Source of the DNA: Rhodopirellula sp.
GTDB lineage: Bacteria > Planctomycetota > Planctomycetia > Planctomycetales > Planctomycetaceae
Reading direction: 5' to 3'
Assembly: GCA_013203845.1 (NCBI GenBank)
Contig: JABMPE010000139.1
Location: 1-43,246 of the forward strand
DNA: 43,246 nucleotides
Below, piece by piece: positions 37,783 through 43,246 of the stretch (positions within the stretch are counted from its first letter, which is position 1; the number at the start of each line of letters is the position of its first letter). The position numbers were made by a program, and so were the translations under genes. The notes below the pieces were generated by a model that was not told the DNA's origin, searched no databases, and worked only from the letters and a program-made list of their open reading frames with translations.

Positions 37783-38034
37783 TCTGTAAGGAATCAGCAG
37801 TCGCTCTTCCCGTTTTGAATCGGTGTTCCCCGCCAGGAACGTGGTTGAAAGCCTCAAATGCTGTCATTTCCGCCTGAGGCATGACAAACAGTGGCGGGCG
37901 TGGCGACTGAGGTGGAAACACGGCTTGATCTGCTTCTATACTCACTTCAGACGCGTCGGCCTCCGAATTTCAGTCGGAGCCGGTTCTTACGACAGCAACT
38001 CTTCGCTTTCTGAGCGGATTCCGGAAAAGCACAC

Positions 38035-38223
38035 ATGACGCCTGGCATCAAAAAAATGCTCTTTGGTTCGATGGGTGTGTCGATCGTCGTCGGCATGCTG
38101 GCGATCGTCGATGTGGCGACGGGTTTTCCGTTTGGTGGACAGACAGTGCTCGATGTGATGTTTCTGCTGAGTGCCGGTCTGGTCGGCTATATGGGATTTG
38201 ACACGTACAAAGAATTAACCTGA
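38035..38223 (+). CDS. Small (62 aa) two-TM membrane protein
   Basis: MLFGSMGVSIVVGMLAIVDVATGFPFGGQTVLDVMFLLSAGLVGYMGF. Hydrophobic, collinear with neighbours. Confidence 0.6.
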   Translation: MTPGIKKMLFGSMGVSIVVGMLAIVDVATGFPFGGQTVLDVMFLLSAGLVGYMGFDTYKELT

Positions 38224-38341
38224 TCTCAGGTCGACATCCAGCAGGCTGAGCAGCTCCTGACGACATCGTTTGTGTCTTCTGTGAAACGGATTCACGGCGA
38301 AACGCCTCAGCCTCTCCCAGGAAAGCGGAAGGAATCCGGCT

Positions 38342-39406
38342 TTGTCTGCATATCTGAGGCCTGCTCTCGGCATCATCAAGTGGATCGTCGCGCTGGGCAT
38401 TGTTGGCTACCTGGTTTATCAGAACAACGAACAGTTCGAGCGTCTCTGGACCGGGCCGATCCACTGGGATTTTCTGATCGCCGCCTTCGTGTTGTGCAGC
38501 AGTTCGATCATCCTGACGTTTTACCGCTGGTATCTGCTGGTTATCGCACTGGACTTTCCGTTTCGGTTCAGCGACGCGCTAAGGCTCGGATTTCTGGGCT
38601 ACCTCTTCAATTACGTTTCTCCCGGAGCGGTTGGCGGCGACGTCGTTAAAGGCGTATTGATGGCTCGCGAACAGCATGGGCGGCGGTCCGTTGCGGTGGC
38701 GACCATTCTGCTGGACCGAATTCTGGGGCTGACGGGGCTGCTGATGGTCGGTGCAGGAGCGACGCTCCTGGTGGCTGACGACATCGAGCGTCGAGACCTG
38801 ATTGTGAAGCTACTCTGGGGAGGCAGCATTGCAGGTCTCACCGGACTGATCGTGATGCTTCATCCGGCCACACCGAATTCCTGGTGGATGAAACTCCTCA
38901 TTCGGATCCCAAAAGTCGGTACCATCATTTCCGACATCGAGGATGGGATTTCGCTTTACCAGCGACGACGGGGTATCGTCGCTTTGGTGGTCGTACTGAG
39001 CGTCATCGGGCACTTTGGGATCATCTCGTCGTTCTACTGCTGCGCTCGTGTCGTTGCGACGGCTGACGAAACTCCGAGTTTCGTCACGCACCTGCTGCTG
39101 ATTCCGCTGGCCGAAATTGTCGGAGTCATCGTGCCTGTCCCCGGCGGAGTCGGAGCACTCGAAGCGGCTGTCCAGGAATCGTACAAACTGGCGGGAGCAA
39201 TCCCCGGCATTGGACTGCTGGCTGCCGGTGCTTATCGAGTCACCACAATTCTTGTCGCAACCATTGGATCTGTTTATTACCTCGCCTCGAAACGCCAGAT
39301 TCAGGAAATGCTGGCCGAGGAGCAGGCTCTGGCCGAGGCGGCGACGGCTGAGACCACTCAGGAGCCGGAACGAACGCTGGTTCCGGCGTCAGAATCTGAA
39401 ACCTGA
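38342..39406 (+). CDS. Lysylphosphatidylglycerol synthase TM-region/flippase-like (UPF0104) membrane protein
   Basis: TTG start after GGAAGGAA. FRFSDALRLGFLGYLFNYVSPGAVGGDVVKGVLMAREQHGRRSVAVATILLDRILGLTGLL and IPLAEIVGVIVPVPGGVGALEAAVQESY. Confidence 0.9.
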   Translation: MSAYLRPALGIIKWIVALGIVGYLVYQNNEQFERLWTGPIHWDFLIAAFVLCSSSIILTFYRWYLLVIALDFPFRFSDALRLGFLGYLFNYVSPGAVGGDVVKGVLMAREQHGRRSVAVATILLDRILGLTGLLMVGAGATLLVADDIERRDLIVKLLWGGSIAGLTGLIVMLHPATPNSWWMKLLIRIPKVGTIISDIEDGISLYQRRRGIVALVVVLSVIGHFGIISSFYCCARVVATADETPSFVTHLLLIPLAEIVGVIVPVPGGVGALEAAVQESYKLAGAIPGIGLLAAGAYRVTTILVATIGSVYYLASKRQIQEMLAEEQALAEAATAETTQEPERTLVPASESET

Positions 39407-39484
39407 TCAAGAAGCAACAGTGATGGTCGCCTCGTAAGTTGACCGCTTTCAACGCTCAGCCGACACATCACAGGAGACGGCACC

Positions 39485-40630
39485 GTGACTTCCGAAACCT
39501 TGATCTACTCAACACCGGTCGAAGCTGGAATTTCGGAAGACCGCTGGTCCGCAGCGTGTGAACTTCTCGCCAACTTCTGCAATGACGGAACGATTTCGTC
39601 AGCGGCTTTGATCGCTGGCCGAGGTGCCCTCACGGTTCAACCTCAGCTCTTCGGAAAACACTCACTCGGCGGAGAAGAGCCGCTTCGTGACGACGCCATG
39701 TTTCTGGTCGCGTCGATTACGAAGCCGATTGTCGCTTCGGCGGCGCTGCTGCTGGTTGAGCGTGGCCTGCTCACGCTCTCCGACAAAGTTACGGACTACA
39801 TCCCCGAATTCGGAAAAAACGGGAAGAATGCCGTCCGCATCCGTCACCTGCTCACCCACACGTCCGGCCTGCCGGATATGTTGCCGGACAACGTCGCTCT
39901 GCGAAAAAGCCATTCACCACTGTCAGCCTTTGTCGAGGGCACGTGCGAGGTGGAACTTGATTTCCCCGCTGGTCGCGGAGTCCGCTATCAAAGCATGGGC
40001 TTCGCGATACTGGGCGAAATCATTCAGCGAGTCAGTGGCGTCCCGTGTGCCGACTTTGTGCGTCGAGAAATCTTTGAACCGCTCGGGATGACCGACTCGT
40101 GGGTCGGACTTCCCGACGACGCTTTTGACGGCGATGCTCCAATCGTCGATCGCATTACGGAAGTGCTGGTTCCCGACGACATGATCGGGCAGGACTGGAA
40201 CTGGAACGGTCGCTACTGGAGAACGCTGGGCGCTCCGTGGGGCGGGCTGATCACAACACCTGCGGATCTGGCTCGCTTCTGCCAGATGATGCTGGGCCAG
40301 CCGACCTCACGTGCTCAGGTTCTGTCGCCAGCGACCATTCGAGCCGCCACGCGAAACCAACTGGAAGTGATGGCCGATGTTCCGGAAATCGACCGCCGAA
40401 CTCGTCCGTGGGGACTCGGCTGGAGGCTCAACTGGCCCGCCCACAGTGCGAACTTTGGCGACTTCATGGGAAGTCGGACTTACGGACATTGGGGAGCGAC
40501 TGGTACAGTCCTCTGGATTGATCCCGACCAGGATTCGTTCGCCGTGCTGCTGACGACCAAACCGCAGGAACCACAGGGGACGTGGCTGGCTCGAGTGTCC
40601 AATGCCGTCACGGCTTCCTTTCTCGATTGA
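39485..40630 (+). CDS. Beta-lactamase family serine hydrolase
   Basis: FLVASITKPIVASAALLLVERG (SxxK), IRHLLTHTSGLPDMLP, RYQSMGFAILGEII (YxS) and YGHWGATGTVLWIDP. Confidence 0.94.
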   Translation: MTSETLIYSTPVEAGISEDRWSAACELLANFCNDGTISSAALIAGRGALTVQPQLFGKHSLGGEEPLRDDAMFLVASITKPIVASAALLLVERGLLTLSDKVTDYIPEFGKNGKNAVRIRHLLTHTSGLPDMLPDNVALRKSHSPLSAFVEGTCEVELDFPAGRGVRYQSMGFAILGEIIQRVSGVPCADFVRREIFEPLGMTDSWVGLPDDAFDGDAPIVDRITEVLVPDDMIGQDWNWNGRYWRTLGAPWGGLITTPADLARFCQMMLGQPTSRAQVLSPATIRAATRNQLEVMADVPEIDRRTRPWGLGWRLNWPAHSANFGDFMGSRTYGHWGATGTVLWIDPDQDSFAVLLTTKPQEPQGTWLARVSNAVTASFLD

Positions 40631-40636
40631 TATCCC

Positions 40637-40652
40637 GCAGCAATCCCGCTGC
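40637..40652 (+). terminator. Weak terminator-like hairpin GCAGC-AATCCC-GCTGC followed by ATGTTTTGTT
   Basis: Perfect 5-bp stem just after the serine hydrolase stop, followed by a T-rich stretch. Confidence 0.35.
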
Positions 40653-40811
40653 ATGTTTTGTTCGAATTTCAATGGGTGGCGGGGGCCAGGCTTGTGAACC
40701 CCTCGAAAATACCTGTAATCAAATTCGATTTACTCGCAGCCCACCGGCTGAAAATTACCTGGCGACTTCAAACTTCTCTCGCCAGCAGAAGGCAACGAAA
40801 CGGAGTTCACA

Positions 40812-41321
40812 ATGTCGATGAATTTTGGCGAAGGCGAGTTTCCAGACGCCGCCACCATGCGAGGCCGTGACTGGCCCGCACTGACTCAGTTCTGCGTAAT
40901 CATCGAGAACCGGGTCGGCAGCCTGAACCAGTTGATGCAGCATCTCGAACGTCACGACGTGCGGATTATCGCTTTGAGCATCGTCGACACGATCGACGTC
41001 GCCATCGCCCGAGTCATGCTCGACCAGGTCGAACGCGGGCGCGAGCTGTTTGAACTGTCCGGCTTTACGTTCTTTGAAAACGAAGTGCTGGGCGTCGAAC
41101 TGCCCGACCACCCGCAGCCGTTTGTCGCCGTGCTGTCGACCTTGCTCCAGGCGGAAGTCAACGTCAACTACATGTACCCGCTGCTCTACCGCCGCGGCGG
41201 TCACTGTTCCGTCGCCGTCCACGTTGAAGACCTGGACACCGCCACGAAAGTGCTTCGAGAAAAAAACTTCCAGCTCATCAGCGAAAACGACCTGACGAAC
41301 GACGACGAGCACTTCGGTTAA
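40812..41321 (+). CDS. ACT-domain protein
   Basis: TQFCVIIENRVGSLNQLMQHLERHDVRIIALSIVDTIDVAIARVML and a second ACT-like half FVAVLSTLLQAEVNVNYMYPLLYRRGGHCSVAVHVED. Confidence 0.85.
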   Translation: MSMNFGEGEFPDAATMRGRDWPALTQFCVIIENRVGSLNQLMQHLERHDVRIIALSIVDTIDVAIARVMLDQVERGRELFELSGFTFFENEVLGVELPDHPQPFVAVLSTLLQAEVNVNYMYPLLYRRGGHCSVAVHVEDLDTATKVLREKNFQLISENDLTNDDEHFG

Positions 41322-41355
41322 GGAATTACATTCAAATCAATCTTCCGCCCCGAGT

Positions 41356-41422
41356 GTCATGCCCCCGCAGGCGGGCACACAGTTACAGCCTGTTTTCTGG
41401 ATTCCCGTTGGGCGGGAATGAC
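41356..41422. repeat. REP/MITE-like intergenic palindromic element (double hairpin)
   Basis: Outer ends GTCAT...ATGAC. Internal hairpins CCCGC-AG-GCGGG (41364-41375) and ATTCCCG-TTGGG-CGGGAAT (41401-41419). Confidence 0.6.
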
Positions 41423-41450
41423 GCAGCTTTACCCACCGATGGATCTACCA

Positions 41451-41789
41451 ATGAGCGATGACCTTCCCAACTGCCCGGAATGCAACTCGGAATACACTTA
41501 CCTGGACGGCACGATTTACATCTGCCCGACATGCGCTCATGAATGGATGCCGTCGGAAGCGAATTCATCAGACGAAAAAGTTGTGCGAGACGCCAACGGC
41601 AACATTCTTCAGTCCGGCGACTCGGTCACGGTCATCAAGGACCTGAAGGTCAAAGGCTCGTCGCTGGTCGTGAAGGTCGGAACCAAAGTCAAAAACATCC
41701 GCCTTGTCGACGGCGACCACGACATCGATTGCAGAATCGACGGCATCGGAGCCATGCAGCTCAAATCCGAATTCGTCAAGAAGGCGTAA
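41451..41789 (+). CDS. PhnA/YjdM-like zinc-ribbon protein
   Basis: [28 protein letters not shown] zinc ribbon and [72 protein letters not shown] at 41451 preferred over 41418. Confidence 0.95.
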   Translation: MSDDLPNCPECNSEYTYLDGTIYICPTCAHEWMPSEANSSDEKVVRDANGNILQSGDSVTVIKDLKVKGSSLVVKVGTKVKNIRLVDGDHDIDCRIDGIGAMQLKSEFVKKA

Positions 41790-41873
41790 TCTCGCACAGT
41801 CAGTCTCGCCGGGGCATTTCGACGCACCTCGCGTGCGGCTCCGGCGATGGGGCCGTCAGGAACGCTCGCGTTT

Positions 41874-41893
41874 GTCATTCGCGGGAATGCGAC
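41874..41893. repeat. Second short REP-like unit GTCATTCGCGGGAATGCGAC
   Basis: Shares GTCATTC and CGGGAATG words with the element at 41356-41422. Confidence 0.4.
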
Positions 41894-42208
41894 CAGTGAT
41901 GTTGATGGAAATGCGCGCCTCAGGAAATCGTGATCGCCGCTACGTCGGGTGGCCCGACCAGTTGCGGCTGTGTGTCTAATGTGCAGAGTGTCGCGTCGTC
42001 AGCTTTTGACCAGTCAGGATGCGGTGCGCTTGATCGTACACGAACGATGCGGCATCCTTTCGCGACGCGACCCAGCCATTCTGGCCGGGCCACCCAGTGC
42101 TGTCAGTTGAACTGGCTCTTTTAATAGTGAACGGTGCGGAACAGATTCCGGCACGGTGATTTGCCATTTCGCTTGTGCTTCCCACGTTATCCTTGAGGGG
42201 CCTGTTTT

Positions 42209-43246
42209 ATGATCTGTGTCTCAATCACGCCGGAACATCGGACTCTCGCAAAGGTCGACCTGTTGAATGCCGCGCGAGAGGCTGATCTTGTAGAGCTCTG
42301 CCTGGACCGTTTGACGGGGCCAGTCGACCTGAAGGGCCTGCTCGATGATGTCGATAAGCCAGTGATTATTTCCTGTCGTCGACCACAGGATGGAGGGGCA
42401 TGGTCAGGAACTGAAGATGAACGATTCGGAATCCTGCGTCAGGCCATGATGTCCGGCGCTAAGTATGTCGAGATCGAAGCGGACATTGCTCACGAACTTT
42501 CGAGAGCAGGTGCTGCTCAGCGAATCATCAGCTATACCAGCCTGCGAAAGCCGCTGACGAATGTGCCTGAGATGATAGACCGGGCGGCTGTGCTGGGCGG
42601 TGATGTGGTGAAGTTCACATGGCCGACACCGACGTTTGACGCGGCCTGGCCACTGCTTGCTGCTGTGAGCCGAAAATGTACTCTGCCCGTGGTCGGCGTC
42701 GGGATTGGTGCAGCCGGACGTACCTTTTCACTGCTGGGACGGAAGTACGGGTCGCCGTGGATGTACGCTGCGCTGGAAAAGGGGATGGAATCTCATGACG
42801 GTCAAACGACCGTCAGTGAATTCGATGAGTTCTATTCGTGGCGTGACATCAATTCTCGAACACAGTTTGTGGGAATCGCTGGCTTTGGCGCATCGAAGTT
42901 GACCACGGTCCGTCTGTTGAACGCCGCATTCCGTGAACTGGAACTGAATACTCGTTGTGTGCCAATTGAGATTGGCGATTTAAGTAAGCTCCGGCAAATG
43001 CTTGATCTGCTTCACGTTAACGCGATGCTCGCGAGCAGTCATATGGGCGAATATCTCCTGCCGCTGGCTCAGCATGCCGAAGAAGCGGCGCGAGTTGGTA
43101 CGAATTGTGATCTGCTTCTGAAAAAGCCCGACGGCTGGCATGCCTACAACCTGGTCTGGCGAGGTGTGCTTCGGATTCTGGAAAAGACGCTGCGTCGCCT
43201 GTCTTCCAAAGGAGTCGCTCTTGATCGCCGGAATATCCTGGTACTG
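42209..43246 (+). CDS. AroD (type I 3-dehydroquinate dehydratase)-AroE (shikimate dehydrogenase)-like fusion protein, 3' end beyond window
   Basis: Hand-translated open frame absent from the ORF track: MICVSITPEHRTLAKVDLLNAAREADLVELCLDRLTG...VIISCRRPQDGGAWSGTEDERFGIL...GGDVVKFTWPTP...FVGIAGFGASKLTTVRLLNAAFRELELNTRCVPIEIGDLSKLRQ...HAYNLVWRGVLRILEKTL...ILVL. No stop before the window end. Confidence 0.85.
   Translation, partial: MICVSITPEHRTLAKVDLLNAAREADLVELCLDRLTGPVDLKGLLDDVDKPVIISCRRPQDGGAWSGTEDERFGILRQAMMSGAKYVEIEADIAHELSRAGAAQRIISYTSLRKPLTNVPEMIDRAAVLGGDVVKFTWPTPTFDAAWPLLAAVSRKCTLPVVGVGIGAAGRTFSLLGRKYGSPWMYAALEKGMESHDGQTTVSEFDEFYSWRDINSRTQFVGIAGFGASKLTTVRLLNAAFRELELNTRCVPIEIGDLSKLRQMLDLLHVNAMLASSHMGEYLLPLAQHAEEAARVGTNCDLLLKKPDGWHAYNLVWRGVLRILEKTLRRLSSKGVALDRRNILVL

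Noticed and set aside
42705-42902. 65-aa ORF-track call near the right edge
   Set aside because: Out of frame with the open AroD-AroE-like frame that spans 42209 to the window end and shows domain motifs.
1-43246. tRNA, rRNA, transposase, integrase or prophage genes
   Set aside because: Read intergenic gaps for GGTTCGAATC-type T-arms and ORFs for DDE/tyrosine recombinase motifs by eye and found none convincing. A tRNAscan-SE/Infernal run would be needed to exclude small RNAs.

Overview
This window looks like planctomycete chromosomal DNA. The inference rests on a PSD1/DUF1553-DUF1549 cytochrome-c protein next to a Tat-exported DUF1501 protein, a giant RTX/metalloprotease surface protein, a TPR-CHAT protein, an ECF sigma factor and long single-domain exported hydrolases. 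I support about 30 genes. Left part: a 5'-truncated RTX protein with a metzincin-like motif, then a minus-strand run FAH hydrolase > LRR protein > 1203-aa polytopic membrane protein > exported TPR-CHAT protein. Middle: an N-acyl-D-amino-acid-deacylase-like/beta-lactamase fusion, alpha/beta hydrolase, ECF sigma factor, membrane proteins, sugar phosphate isomerase-like protein, HpcH/HpaI aldolase, RluA-type pseudouridine synthase, and a minus-strand cluster of lactonase-like > PSD1 > DUF1501 > two amidohydrolases. Right part: ThuA-like, SGNH hydrolase, DUF1295, LexA, a lipoprotein, a flippase-like protein, a serine hydrolase, an ACT protein and a PhnA-like protein. At the right edge is an open-ended AroD-AroE-type fusion that the ORF track misses. 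I found no CRISPR array, rRNA, tRNA or transposase. The observations I consider most worth checking are: (1) the right-edge AroD-AroE-like fusion, in which hand comparison suggests key catalytic residues of both domains are replaced; (2) the CHAT/1203-aa membrane/LRR module, with a C8 homopolymer between the CHAT His and Cys; (3) an 11-bp motif shared by the DNA upstream and downstream of lexA, inside a palindrome-dense intergenic region; (4) a REP/MITE-like double hairpin near 41.4 kb. All homology calls come from motif recognition by eye, with no database search.
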